A stretch of DNA of 8,042 nt, from positions 1 through 8,042 of the forward strand of contig JAAZCO010000126.1 in the NCBI GenBank assembly GCA_012513235.1. The letters are read 5' to 3'. The stretch is from Gammaproteobacteria bacterium. Its GTDB lineage: Bacteria; Pseudomonadota; Gammaproteobacteria; Pseudomonadales; Pseudomonadaceae. Numbering within the stretch: the stretch's first letter is position 1; every line of letters begins with the position of its first letter. Under the pieces are notes generated by a model. That model worked only from the letters and a program-made list of their open reading frames with translations, was not told the DNA's origin and did no database searches. Positions 1-7,016 of this stretch are shown here, piece by piece. A program made the translations under genes and the position numbers.

Positions 1-464
1 GAGATATCACCGGCACGCTCAATGATGTGCTGGTTACGCATGATATCGTCAAACACCACCGCCGGATCATTCACAATATTACGAATAATATGCGTATAAG
101 AACGCGAGTGAATGGTCTCAGAGAATGACCAAGTCTCAATCCAAGTCTCTAACTCTGGGATCGACACCAAGGGCAAAAATGCAACGTTCGGGCTGCGGCC
201 TTGAATGGAGTCCAGCAGCGTTTGATACTTCAAATTACTGATGAAAATATGCTTTTCATGATCGGGCAGATTGCGGTAATCAGTACGATCTTGAGACACA
301 TCCACTTCTTCAGGACGCCAGAAAAACGACAGTTGTTTTTCAATCAACTTCTCAAAAATAGGGTACTTTTGTTGGTCGTAACGCGCCACGTTAACGGGCT
401 GCCCAAAAAACATCGGTTCTTTGAGCTGATCGTTATCAATAAGTGAGAAAGTGCTGTATTTCAT
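1..464 (-). CDS. nrdB: Ribonucleoside-diphosphate reductase class Ia, beta subunit (partial, 3' end outside window)
   Basis: Radical-generating small subunit of aerobic ribonucleotide reductase, a cytoplasmic partner of NrdA. Only the first 154 residues are in the window; the gene runs off the left edge. They match E. coli NrdB closely, including the stretches NDQLKEPMFFGQPVNVARYD, KQLSFFWRPEEVDVS and SFSETIHSRSYTHIIRNIVN. Visible catalytic residues, with E. coli mature numbering in brackets, are di-iron ligands D85 (D84), E116 (E115) and H119 (H118), radical tyrosine Y123 (Y122) and W49 (W48) of the electron-transfer path. The remaining ligands lie beyond the edge. I chose the ATG at 464, giving MKYSTFSLID, because its Shine-Dalgarno AAGGG sits 9 nt upstream. 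An in-frame ATG at 470 would leave only 3 nt. The gene follows nrdA after 12 nt, so the two are surely cotranscribed. The tyrosine marks it as an ordinary class Ia protein. Confidence 0.97.
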   Translation of the reverse strand, partial: MKYSTFSLIDNDQLKEPMFFGQPVNVARYDQQKYPIFEKLIEKQLSFFWRPEEVDVSQDRTDYRNLPDHEKHIFISNLKYQTLLDSIQGRSPNVAFLPLVSIPELETWIETWSFSETIHSRSYTHIIRNIVNDPAVVFDDIMRNQHIIERAGDI

Positions 465-470
465 TATCAT

Positions 471-478
471 TCACCCTT
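471..478 (-). promoter_or_regulatory. nrdB ribosome binding site overlapping the nrdA stop codon
   Basis: On the minus strand AAGGGTGA begins inside the TAA stop codon of nrdA (477-479) and ends seven bases before the nrdB ATG at 464. The AAGGG core is 9 nt from that ATG, which favours it over the in-frame ATG at 470. Ribosomes finishing nrdA stop on top of this site, so translational coupling of the two subunits is plausible; that is inference. Confidence 0.75.
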
Positions 479-2753
479 AAATCTTGCAGGCGCCACCAGC
501 GCAATCATCTTCCATATCGCTCTGGCTATCATCAGCGCCATCACGCGTGTTTTGGTAATACAATGTTTTTAGACCGAACTTATAAGCAGTCAGCAAGTCT
601 TTGAGTAATTGCTGCATCGGTACGCGACCACCATCAAAGCGCTGTGGATCGTAGTTGGTGTTGGCGGAAATGGCTTGGTCAACAAACTTCTGCATGATGC
701 CAACGAGGTGTAAATAACCTTCGTTATTGGGCATGCTCCAGAGCAGTTCGTATTTATCTTTAAGCTCGTCATAACCTGGTACAACTTGTTTTAAGATGCC
801 GTCTTTAGATTGCTTAATAGTCACCAAGCCGCGCGGTGGCTCAATACCATTGGTGGCATTGGAGATCTGGCTGGAGGTCTCGGATGGCATCAATGAAGAC
901 AAGGTAGAGTTACGCAGACCGTGTTTAACTATATCGGCACGCAGTGTTTCCCAGTCTAGGTGCAGTGGCTCGGTGCAAATAGCATCCAAGTCTTTCTTGT
1001 AGGTATCAATGGGTAAGATACCTTTAGCGTAAGTGGTTTCATCAAATGCGGTGCACGGACCAAACTCTTTAGAGAGGTTGTTTGACGCTTTCAGTAGGTA
1101 GTACTGAATTGCTTCAAAGGTACGGTGAGTCAGCGCATTGGCTGAACCGTCCGAGTACTTCAAGCCATTTTTAGCTAAGTAGTAAGCATAGTTGATCACA
1201 CCCACACCCAGAGTGCGACGCTTCATCGTTGCATTGCGCGCTGCTTCCAGCGGGTAGTCTTGGTAAGTCAGTAGTGAATCCAGTGCACGGACCGCTAAGT
1301 CTGCTAATTCTTCCAATTCATCGAGGCTATCGATGGCACCGAGGTTAAAGGCAGATAAGGTGCATAAAGCAATTTCCTTATCAGCTTCGTTGATGTTTTC
1401 CAGTGGGCTGGTAGGTAGCGCGATTTCCAAGCACAGGTTGGACTGACGAATCGGCGCCACTGCAGGGTCAAATGGGCTGTGCGTGTTGCAGTGGTCAACG
1501 TTCTGAATATAGATACGACCGGTACTGGCACGCTCTTGCATCATCAGTGAGAACAGCTCAACTGCAGGCATCGAGCGTTTACGGATGCTTTCGTCTTGCT
1601 CGTACTGTACATATAAGCGTTCAAATTCTGCTTGGTCAGCAAAAAACGCTTCATACAAGCCTGGTACTTCGTGCGGTGAGAATAAGGTAATCTTACTGCC
1701 TTGGATTAGGCGCTGGTACATCAGTTTATTGAGCTGTACACCGTAGTCCATGTGACGCACACGGTTTTCTTCAACACCACGGTTGTTTTTCAGCACCAGC
1801 AGGGATTCAACTTCCAAGTGCCACATTGGGTAGAACAGCGTTGCTGCACCACCGCGCACACCGCCTTGCGAGCACGACTTAACGGCGGCTTGGAACAGCT
1901 TGAAGAAAGGAATACAGCCAGTGTGCTGTGCTTCACCACCACGAATCGGGCTGCCCACAGCACGAATACGACCGGCGTTAATACCAATGCCAGCACGTAA
2001 AGAAACGTATTTTACAATGGCTGAAGTGGTTGCGCTGATGGAATCCAAGCTGTCGCCGCACTCAATCAGTACGCAGGAGCTGAACTGACGTGAAGGCGTA
2101 CGTACACCGGCCATAATAGGCGTCGGCAAGGATAACTTAAACAGCGAAATCGCATCATAGAAGCGTTTTACATAATCCAAACGTGTGGATTTTTCATAAT
2201 CAGCAAAGAGGCACATACCAATTAAGATATAGAGCATTTGCGGGCTTTCGTAGACTTCTTTAGTGACGCGGTTCTGCACCAAGTACTTGCCTTCCAACTG
2301 CTTCACTGCAGCGTAAGAGAAGGTCATATCACGGCCGTGATCGATATATTCGTTGAGCTCATCAAACTCAGCTTTATCGTAGTCACGTAAAATATGGCTG
2401 TCGTAACGCTCTTCGTTGGTCAGCTTGGTGACGTGATCAAAGAGGTGCGGTGGCTCAAACTCACCGTAAGCAATCTTGCGCAAGTGGAAAATCGCTAAGC
2501 GTGCAGCGAGATACTGATAGTCTGGAGTGTCTTCAGAGATCAAGTCGGCTGCGGCTTTAATAATAGTTTCATGGATATCTTTAGTGCGGATACCATTGTA
2601 AAACTGAATGTGCGATTTTAATTCAACTTGCGATACTGAGACATTCTTTAACCCCATCGCAGCCCAATCAAGAACACGATGAATCTTATCCAATTCGATC
2701 GGTTCCTGGCGACCATCGCGCTTGGTTACTTTGATGGCGTTAAAGTCTGTCAT
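477..2753 (-). CDS. nrdA: Ribonucleoside-diphosphate reductase class Ia, alpha subunit
   Basis: Catalytic large subunit that reduces ribonucleoside diphosphates to deoxyribonucleotides with NrdB. The product is 758 aa (E. coli NrdA is 761) and matches it along its whole length. An N-terminal ATP-cone (about residues 8-98, starting VTKRDGRQEPIELDKIHRVL) provides dATP activity control. All key residues are present with E. coli numbering in brackets: active-site C227 (225), N439 (437), C441 (439), E443 (441) and C464 (462), radical-transfer Y732-Y733 (730-731), and the C-terminal shuttle pair C751/C756 in CAGGACKI (754/759). I chose the ATG at 2753: it has AAGGA 7 nt upstream, and the protein begins MTDFNAIKVTKRDG, in register with the family. 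An upstream in-frame start at 2837 would add 28 non-homologous residues and would lie within the likely promoter-operator. It is first in the nrdAB operon and probably NrdR-controlled. There is a single ATP-cone, unlike the longer alpha subunit I recall from Pseudomonas aeruginosa. Confidence 0.98.
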   Translation of the reverse strand: MTDFNAIKVTKRDGRQEPIELDKIHRVLDWAAMGLKNVSVSQVELKSHIQFYNGIRTKDIHETIIKAAADLISEDTPDYQYLAARLAIFHLRKIAYGEFEPPHLFDHVTKLTNEERYDSHILRDYDKAEFDELNEYIDHGRDMTFSYAAVKQLEGKYLVQNRVTKEVYESPQMLYILIGMCLFADYEKSTRLDYVKRFYDAISLFKLSLPTPIMAGVRTPSRQFSSCVLIECGDSLDSISATTSAIVKYVSLRAGIGINAGRIRAVGSPIRGGEAQHTGCIPFFKLFQAAVKSCSQGGVRGGAATLFYPMWHLEVESLLVLKNNRGVEENRVRHMDYGVQLNKLMYQRLIQGSKITLFSPHEVPGLYEAFFADQAEFERLYVQYEQDESIRKRSMPAVELFSLMMQERASTGRIYIQNVDHCNTHSPFDPAVAPIRQSNLCLEIALPTSPLENINEADKEIALCTLSAFNLGAIDSLDELEELADLAVRALDSLLTYQDYPLEAARNATMKRRTLGVGVINYAYYLAKNGLKYSDGSANALTHRTFEAIQYYLLKASNNLSKEFGPCTAFDETTYAKGILPIDTYKKDLDAICTEPLHLDWETLRADIVKHGLRNSTLSSLMPSETSSQISNATNGIEPPRGLVTIKQSKDGILKQVVPGYDELKDKYELLWSMPNNEGYLHLVGIMQKFVDQAISANTNYDPQRFDGGRVPMQQLLKDLLTAYKFGLKTLYYQNTRDGADDSQSDMEDDCAGGACKI

Positions 2754-2833
2754 AGTGAGATCCTTACGGTATTTGTATGCAATAGGGGTTGAATAATTAC
2801 GAGTACTGTTGTAGTGCGGCTTTGCGCTTAAAA

Positions 2834-2849
2834 ACACACTATATAGTGT
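2834..2849. promoter_or_regulatory. NrdR box 1 (start-proximal, strong)
   Basis: ACACACTATATAGTGT matches the published NrdR-box consensus acaCwAtATaTwGtgt at 15 of 16 positions; only position 6 differs. It contains the perfect 14-bp palindrome ACACTATATAGTGT (2836-2849). The box lies about 80 bp upstream of the nrdA start codon and would be just downstream of the predicted transcription start. NrdR is the ATP/dATP-sensing repressor of ribonucleotide reductase operons; binding here is inferred from sequence. Confidence 0.85.
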
Positions 2850-2865
2850 TTTTCTGCAGAGCGAG

Positions 2866-2881
2866 ACGCAATATAGGGTAT
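2866..2881. promoter_or_regulatory. NrdR box 2 (start-distal, weaker)
   Basis: ACGCAATATAGGGTAT matches the NrdR consensus at 12 of 16 positions. It starts exactly 32 bp after box 1 with a 16-bp gap, so the boxes sit on the same face of the helix about three turns apart, the arrangement typical of NrdR operators. It covers the predicted nrdA -10 element (2870-2875), which suits repression by blocking RNA polymerase. Confidence 0.78.
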
Positions 2882-2898
2882 TGGGTGGTTAATATCAA
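2870..2898 (-). promoter_or_regulatory. Predicted sigma70-type promoter of nrdAB
   Basis: On the minus strand TTGATA (2893-2898, 5/6 to TTGACA) is followed by a 17-bp spacer and TATATT (2870-2875, 5/6 to TATAAT). Transcription would start near 2863, giving a leader of about 110 nt before the nrdA ATG at 2753. The -10 lies within NrdR box 2 and the start lies between the two boxes, so the geometry fits an NrdR-repressed promoter. Confidence 0.7.
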
Positions 2899-3115
2899 CC
2901 TATCAAAAGCGGTCTGTTGGCTGGGTTTTTTAATGCATCAGCCTAACGCCGCATCCTGTATGCGCTTGCGAAAAATCAAGTGTTTTAAAAAAATATTTAG
3001 CTTGTATTTTAGATTTTAAGCAGCTAGATAAAGCTGTACTAAAAGTCGTTTAAAAAGTAACCAGCACCTGAATATAGAGACTGGTTTGATGTGTTTTTAG
3101 GATGAAGGGCGTTTT

Positions 3116-3370
3116 ATGCAGCAGCTTGAGTTTTTTGAAATTCCCAGTCCTTGTATTGGTGTATGTGAAGCAAATAATAAAGGCTATTGCAAAGGCTGTT
3201 TTCGTTCACGCGATGAGCGTTTGTATTGGCTGACGTTCAGCGCTGCTGATAAGCGTCAGGTGGTGCGTTTATGTCAGCAACGCAAAGTGCGCATACTCAA
3301 GGCTAAAGAAGCTGCTCTACAAGGTTCTGCTCAGGTGCATGATGAGCCTGAGCAGAGTGGATTGTTTTAA
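3116..3370 (+). CDS. DUF1289 family small cysteine-cluster protein
   Basis: An 84-aa protein of the DUF1289 family, of unknown function and presumably cytoplasmic. The N-terminal half has the family hallmark PSPCIGVCEANNKGYCKGC, with cysteines at 13, 17, 25 and 28 (C-x3-C-x7-C-x2-C), followed by the conserved RSRDERLYWLTFSAADKRQVV segment. Four cysteines in this spacing could bind a metal or an iron-sulfur cluster; that is inference. A fifth cysteine (C53) lies outside the motif. The C-terminus (about 68-84) is polar and ends in SGLF. There is no signal peptide or membrane segment. The start is supported by AAGGG 6 nt upstream and by the family motif beginning at residue 10. It is transcribed away from nrdA and converges on cydC with only 7 nt between the stop codons. 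It looks monocistronic. The family call is firm, the function open. Confidence 0.9.
   Translation: MQQLEFFEIPSPCIGVCEANNKGYCKGCFRSRDERLYWLTFSAADKRQVVRLCQQRKVRILKAKEAALQGSAQVHDEPEQSGLF
3326..3368 (+). terminator. Possible intrinsic terminator inside the 3' end of the DUF1289 gene
   Basis: TCTGCTCAGG (3326-3335) and CCTGAGCAGA (3347-3356) form a perfect 10-bp inverted repeat with an 11-nt loop. After 5 nt comes a T-rich run TTGTTTT (3362-3368) that includes the first base of the stop codon. The stem encodes residues of the C-terminus, so the coding end may double as a terminator. The T tract is a little distant and interrupted, so efficiency is uncertain. On the minus strand the hairpin lies just past the cydC stop but has no T tract after it, so it would be a poor conventional terminator for cydDC. 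Confidence 0.5.
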
Positions 3371-3377
3371 TGCTCGG

Positions 3378-5027
3378 TTAAGTTGACAAGTGCAGATGCT
3401 GTGCGTCTGGAATATCCATGACTTGGTGACTGACAATAATCAAAATGCCCTCTGCTTGGCGCTGACGTAAAGCGCGCAACACTTGCTCACTGCTGGCTTG
3501 GTCAAGACCGGCAAAGGGTTCATCGACTAATAGAATAGGGCGCTGGGCTAATAACAGACGAGCCAAGGCCACACGCCGCGCCTGCCCACCAGAAATCTGT
3601 GCGCCATACTCGCCTAAAGCTGTATCTAAACCGTTTTGTTCGCGCGCCCAATCGGCTAAAGCTACATCGGTTAATACGTGCCAGAGCTGTTCATCGCTGG
3701 CCTGTGGGTCAGCAAGGCGTAAATTACCAGCTAAACTGCGATCAAAGATATCCAATTGTTGTGGCAAGTAACCTATGCAGTCGTCCAATTGCCAGTGTGC
3801 AGCAGGGCGCTGATTAATCAGATACTGGCCGCTGCTGTGTTGCAGTTGCTTGGCTAATACCTTGAGCAGTGTGGTTTTACCAATGCCTGACGCACCGGTA
3901 ATCATCAGTACTTGGCCGCTGCGCAAATCAATATCAATATTGTGCGGGCCATTTAACGCGCCAGGAATGCGGGCGCTGAGGTCTTGAGTGTGTAATTGCC
4001 AAGGCCCACTTGGACGTGGCTTATCCGGCTCGGTGCCAGGTGCGCTTGCCTGTGTCTCCAGCTCCATCAGTTGATTGATACGGTCACGCGCCGCTTGGCT
4101 TTGACCTAAACCAATAAAGCTGCCAGCCAAAGGTACCAGCGCTTCATGAATGCCAAGCAAGGCTAAAGCGGCTGCCAATAACCACGGCACAGTGATGGTA
4201 CCTGCTGCGACCAAAGGTACGCCGACCCACAATACCGAGCCTAAACTGATGGCGAGGGCTAATTGCTGTAATAGCCCTAAGAGGCTGATCAGTTGTTGCT
4301 GCTGGTTGTGCTGCTCTTGATAGTCCTCATCGGCTTGCAGCGTGTCACGCTGTTGTGACTGCCAACTTTGCCACAAAGTCAGGGATGTCAGCAGTGACAA
4401 GGATTCTAAAAAGTGCTCGCGGCGTAACTCAGCCGCTTGCACATCATTGAGGGCTAATGTGCGCCCGCGCCAAAAGCCTAAGGCGGGTATCAGTAGCAAT
4501 GCACTCAATAATCCTGCGCTAGCCGCAAAGGCCAAGGTCGACTCTAACCAAAAAGCAAAGACTAGGTACAGCGCCACTATGAGTAAAGCCCATAACCAAG
4601 GCGCTAAAAATTGCAGAGGAAAACGATCAAGACGATCAATATCCGCGACCAAGCGATGCATGGTCGCTGCAGTACCGGTACTGTTTTGATTGAGCGGTGT
4701 GGTGCGCACAGTTAAGGCGCGAAACACTTGGCTGCGTAAATCTTTGAGTAAAGATAAAGTTGCGTGATGTGAGGCTAAGCGCTCACCATAGCGCCCAGCA
4801 GTACGCACAATCGCAAATAAGCGAATCAAAGCAGCAGGGCGAAAATAGTCAAAGGTAAAAGAACTGGTGAGCACCAATCCAGCAATCGCCGATGCAGTAA
4901 TAAACCAGCCCGAGGTAGCCAGCAAAGCAATGGCTGAAAACAAAGTTAAAGCGCCGAGCAGTAAGGCTAAATTCCAGCTGGCTTGGCGGCTGCGCAATAA
5001 GCTACGTAAACGAATAGGCTTTAGCAT
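3378..5027 (-). CDS. cydC: CydC, heterodimeric ABC transporter subunit for cytochrome bd assembly
   Basis: Inner-membrane ABC half-transporter (549 aa; E. coli CydC is 573) that pairs with CydD. The complex is required for cytochrome bd maturation; it has been described as a glutathione/cysteine exporter and more recently as a heme transporter. The N-terminal membrane domain (about 1-320) opens with the hydrophobic ALLATSGWFITASAIAG characteristic of CydC. The ATPase domain (about 340-549) has Walker A GASGIGKTT (378-386), a Q-loop at LPQQ (421-424), signature ISGGQ (478-482), Walker B ILLVDEP (498-504, D502/E503) and the H-loop H534, so it looks catalytically complete. Two histidines, H87-H88 in GERLASHHAT, fall near the heme-ligand histidine reported for E. 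coli CydC; this alignment is from memory. The ATG at 5027 has AGGAG (5036-5040) 8 nt upstream, inside cydD. It overlaps cydD by 7 nt and faces the DUF1289 gene 7 nt beyond its stop. Confidence 0.93.
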   Translation of the reverse strand: MLKPIRLRSLLRSRQASWNLALLLGALTLFSAIALLATSGWFITASAIAGLVLTSSFTFDYFRPAALIRLFAIVRTAGRYGERLASHHATLSLLKDLRSQVFRALTVRTTPLNQNSTGTAATMHRLVADIDRLDRFPLQFLAPWLWALLIVALYLVFAFWLESTLAFAASAGLLSALLLIPALGFWRGRTLALNDVQAAELRREHFLESLSLLTSLTLWQSWQSQQRDTLQADEDYQEQHNQQQQLISLLGLLQQLALAISLGSVLWVGVPLVAAGTITVPWLLAAALALLGIHEALVPLAGSFIGLGQSQAARDRINQLMELETQASAPGTEPDKPRPSGPWQLHTQDLSARIPGALNGPHNIDIDLRSGQVLMITGASGIGKTTLLKVLAKQLQHSSGQYLINQRPAAHWQLDDCIGYLPQQLDIFDRSLAGNLRLADPQASDEQLWHVLTDVALADWAREQNGLDTALGEYGAQISGGQARRVALARLLLAQRPILLVDEPFAGLDQASSEQVLRALRQRQAEGILIIVSHQVMDIPDAQHLHLST

Positions 5028-6772
5028 GACGATGACTCCTGAACTGTGCGCAAAGTATCTAAATCAAGATGGCGATCGAGCCAGTCCAAACCTTGCCATT
5101 GGTGACTCACTAGAATCAGCGTTTTACCAACACTCAATCTGGCCAGTAGGGCGTGAATTGTTGCGCTGGTATCTGGGTCCAAGTGTGCAGTGGGCTCATC
5201 CAGTAACCAAAGATGCGCATCACGTAGCAGTAACTGCGCAATCGCTAAACGACTGAGTTGGCCACCAGACAAGCCTAAACCGCGCTCACCTAACAGCGTA
5301 TCTAAACCTTGTGGTAACTGTTCAACCAACGTCAGTAAATCAACATCACGCAGTACATCAAGCATCTGTTGTGCGCTGGCACTGGGCTTGGCTAAACGTA
5401 AGTTATCCGCCAGACTGCCGCGTTTGAAATTGGGTTGCTGGGATAAATAGCCGAGCTGACTATGCCAATCGCTGCGCTGCACCTCCAGTAGTGACTGTTG
5501 ATTGACCTCAATACGACCGCGATACTCAATAAAACCTAATAACGCTAACAGCAGGCTGGACTTGCCACTGCCGCTTTCGCCGTGCAAACCCACACGCTCG
5601 CCGGCAGCAATCTGCAGATCAATAGAGGGTAAGCGTAAGCGCTGATTGTGCGCGGTAATACTGACTTGACTGAGCGACAGCGCCGGAGCAGCATCTAGAG
5701 TTAAAGACTGCTCGCCAGGATGTTGCCAGGTGTGTTGCTCTAATAAAGGTAGTAGCTCCTCAATAGCACCCTCAGCTTCTGCTTTAGCGTGATAATCACT
5801 GCCTAACTGACGCAGGGGTGCATAAAACTCAGGCGCCAATAACAACACAAACAGCGCACCGACATAAGGCACAGGAATCACGCCCTTAGCCCAAGGTAAA
5901 ACGCCCAGTAAGCCTAAGCCTAAATACACGGCCACTAAGGCAATCGCTAGCGAGGAAAATAACTCCAAGACTGCACCGGAGAGAAAGGCCAGACGCAGAA
6001 CTTTCATTGTGCTGTCGCGATACTGTGATGCTGAAGTATCCACGTTCTGCTGGGCTTGGTCCGTCGCTTTAAGGTGCTGCAAGGTCGGCATACCGCGCAC
6101 CCAATCCAGAAAGCGACTGCTGAGTTGGCTCATTGCCGCCATCTGCTGTTGACTACTGCGACTGGCAGCGCCACCCACAAGAATCATAAACAGTGGCACT
6201 AAAGGAGCGGTGAGTAACATTAATATTGCGGCTAACGGGCTGTAATAAAAAGCCGCGATACTGATCAGCACGGGCACAATCAGCACTAAATACAGTTGCA
6301 CATAATAGCGGCTGATATAGCCATCCAGTGCATCTACCTGCTCAAGCAGTTGTGTGCTGAGTGCGCCATCAGCTCCAAGCGTCTGCCGCTCGGGGCCTAA
6401 ACCTGCCAAGGTATCGAGTAAGCGTTTACGTAGTCTTTTACGTGCGCTGAGGCTGGCTGCTTGTGATAAGCGTTCGCGCACATATTGCACAGTCGGGCGT
6501 AAGGTAAAACATACAGCTAAAGCAATGGCGTAACGGACATCAAAGGCAGCCGTTAAATCAGCGCCTGATTGTGAATGCTCTAGCAAGCCAACAAAGAGTT
6601 GCGCCAGTAACCAGCTTTGGCCAATAAACAGCAGTGCACCCAGCACAGCAAAGAGTAAGGCCAAACGTAAACGCTGTGATTCAGGAGCGATAATCTGTTT
6701 AAGCTGCGCGCGCAATTGGCGCTTGAGTTGTTTTTCAGGGTTGTGTTGAGTGTTTTCCACTGAATTATCCAT
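5021..6772 (-). CDS. cydD: CydD, heterodimeric ABC transporter subunit for cytochrome bd assembly
   Basis: Partner of CydC and first gene of the cydDC operon. From the chosen start the protein is 583 aa (E. coli CydD is 588). The membrane domain (about 35-345) contains stretches typical of CydD, such as PLVPLFMILVGGAA, SSRFLDWVRGMPTLQHLKA and the pair MKVLRLAFLSGAVLELFSSL. The ATPase domain has Walker A GESGSGKSS (398-406), Q-loop Q445, signature LSGGQ (501-505), Walker B LWLLDEP (521-527, D525/E526) and H557, all intact. The start is uncertain. ATG codons at 6772 and 6778 give the best length but lack a clear Shine-Dalgarno. An in-frame ATG at 6811 has only AGG 9 nt upstream, and a TTG at 6847 is also open. 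The extra residues do not look CydD-like. Its stop overlaps the cydC start as ATGCTAA, so the two subunits are probably translationally coupled. I found no convincing promoter. Confidence 0.92.
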   Translation of the reverse strand: MDNSVENTQHNPEKQLKRQLRAQLKQIIAPESQRLRLALLFAVLGALLFIGQSWLLAQLFVGLLEHSQSGADLTAAFDVRYAIALAVCFTLRPTVQYVRERLSQAASLSARKRLRKRLLDTLAGLGPERQTLGADGALSTQLLEQVDALDGYISRYYVQLYLVLIVPVLISIAAFYYSPLAAILMLLTAPLVPLFMILVGGAASRSSQQQMAAMSQLSSRFLDWVRGMPTLQHLKATDQAQQNVDTSASQYRDSTMKVLRLAFLSGAVLELFSSLAIALVAVYLGLGLLGVLPWAKGVIPVPYVGALFVLLLAPEFYAPLRQLGSDYHAKAEAEGAIEELLPLLEQHTWQHPGEQSLTLDAAPALSLSQVSITAHNQRLRLPSIDLQIAAGERVGLHGESGSGKSSLLLALLGFIEYRGRIEVNQQSLLEVQRSDWHSQLGYLSQQPNFKRGSLADNLRLAKPSASAQQMLDVLRDVDLLTLVEQLPQGLDTLLGERGLGLSGGQLSRLAIAQLLLRDAHLWLLDEPTAHLDPDTSATIHALLARLSVGKTLILVSHQWQGLDWLDRHLDLDTLRTVQESSSC

Positions 6773-6790
6773 AATCATAAAAATGAGCGC

Positions 6791-6849
6791 AGTTGTGCAA
6801 TGAGTCAGCATACCGCACAGCCTAGAGATGTCTTCATACTCGCACAACT
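6791..6849 (-). repeat. 8-bp inverted repeat in the cydD leader
   Basis: AGTTGTGC (6791-6798) and GCACAACT (6842-6849) are perfect inverted copies separated by 43 bp. In a cydDC transcript starting upstream they could pair, with one arm ending 12-18 nt before the likely start codons (6778 or 6772). One 8-bp pair in a gap of this size can easily arise by chance, so a regulatory role is only a possibility. Confidence 0.3.
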
Positions 6850-6970
6850 ATAGACATAGGCTCGTGCGACATCTTGTCCTGTTCGGCTTTAGGGGTAACG
6901 TAGAAGGCTTATTACACCCATATAAGCTGCCACCGAGTGCGCTAAATAATGAAGAGTGTATGAGTTAAGT

Positions 6971-6993
6971 TATACTGTTTTTGTAACTGTATA
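6971..6993. repeat. Imperfect 23-bp inverted repeat, possible operator
   Basis: TATAC-x-GTT on the left and AAC-x-GTATA on the right form a dyad centred on 6982, with 8 of 11 base pairs symmetric. Size and position resemble a dimeric repressor or activator site. It lies about 200 bp upstream of cydD and 24 bp upstream of the predicted -35 of the DUF3450 promoter, so it could serve either operon. I cannot assign it to a known regulator. Confidence 0.45.
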
Positions 6994-7016
6994 GCGTCTT
7001 TAAAGTACCATAAGGG

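Larger units (their letters stand above)
2754..3115. other. Intergenic region between nrdA (minus) and the DUF1289 gene (plus)
   Basis: This 362-bp gap separates two divergent genes. Its left half holds the nrdA leader, both NrdR boxes and the nrdA promoter. The right half (about 2900-3115) is AT-rich and I see no gene in it. A start-to-stop frame at 2789-3019 on the plus strand crosses the NrdR operator and looks unlike a real protein. For the DUF1289 gene only a poor promoter can be proposed: TTGTAT (3002-3007), 17 bp, TAGATA (3025-3030). Its ribosome site is clear, with AAGGG 6 nt before the ATG at 3116. A 5-bp hairpin (CGCAT/ATGCG, 2950-2964) is too small to interpret. Confidence 0.7.

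Noticed and set aside
1752..2000. Plus-strand and other-frame minus-strand small frames inside nrdA
   Set aside because: The nrdA frame here encodes conserved active-site sequence; the alternatives are low-complexity shadows.
2754..2837. N-terminal extension of NrdA to an upstream start at 2837
   Set aside because: The extra 28 residues have no likeness to NrdA, the extension would begin inside NrdR box 1, and the ATG at 2753 has a good AAGGA site and the family N-terminus.
2950..2964. Small hairpin CGCAT-N5-ATGCG
   Set aside because: The 5-bp stem has no T tract in either direction; it is expected by chance.
2789..3019. 76-aa frame on the plus strand
   Set aside because: It runs through the nrdA promoter and both NrdR boxes, has no good ribosome site and has an unusual, cysteine-rich composition.
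3002..3030. Promoter for the DUF1289 gene (TTGTAT, 17 bp, TAGATA)
   Set aside because: Both hexamers match the consensus at only about three positions in an AT-rich stretch, so it is not listed as a feature.
4342..4689. 115-aa frame on the plus strand opposite cydC
   Set aside because: It is a shadow of the intact cydC reading frame, with a skewed Ser/Lys/Arg/Ala composition and no recognisable domain.
4867..5256. 129-aa frame on the plus strand across the cydC-cydD junction
   Set aside because: It lies antisense to two complete ABC transporter genes and shows no family motif.
6840..6869. 6-bp inverted repeat TCGCAC / GTGCGA with an 18-nt loop
   Set aside because: It is short and widely spaced, easily a chance occurrence, and one arm overlaps the other leader repeat.
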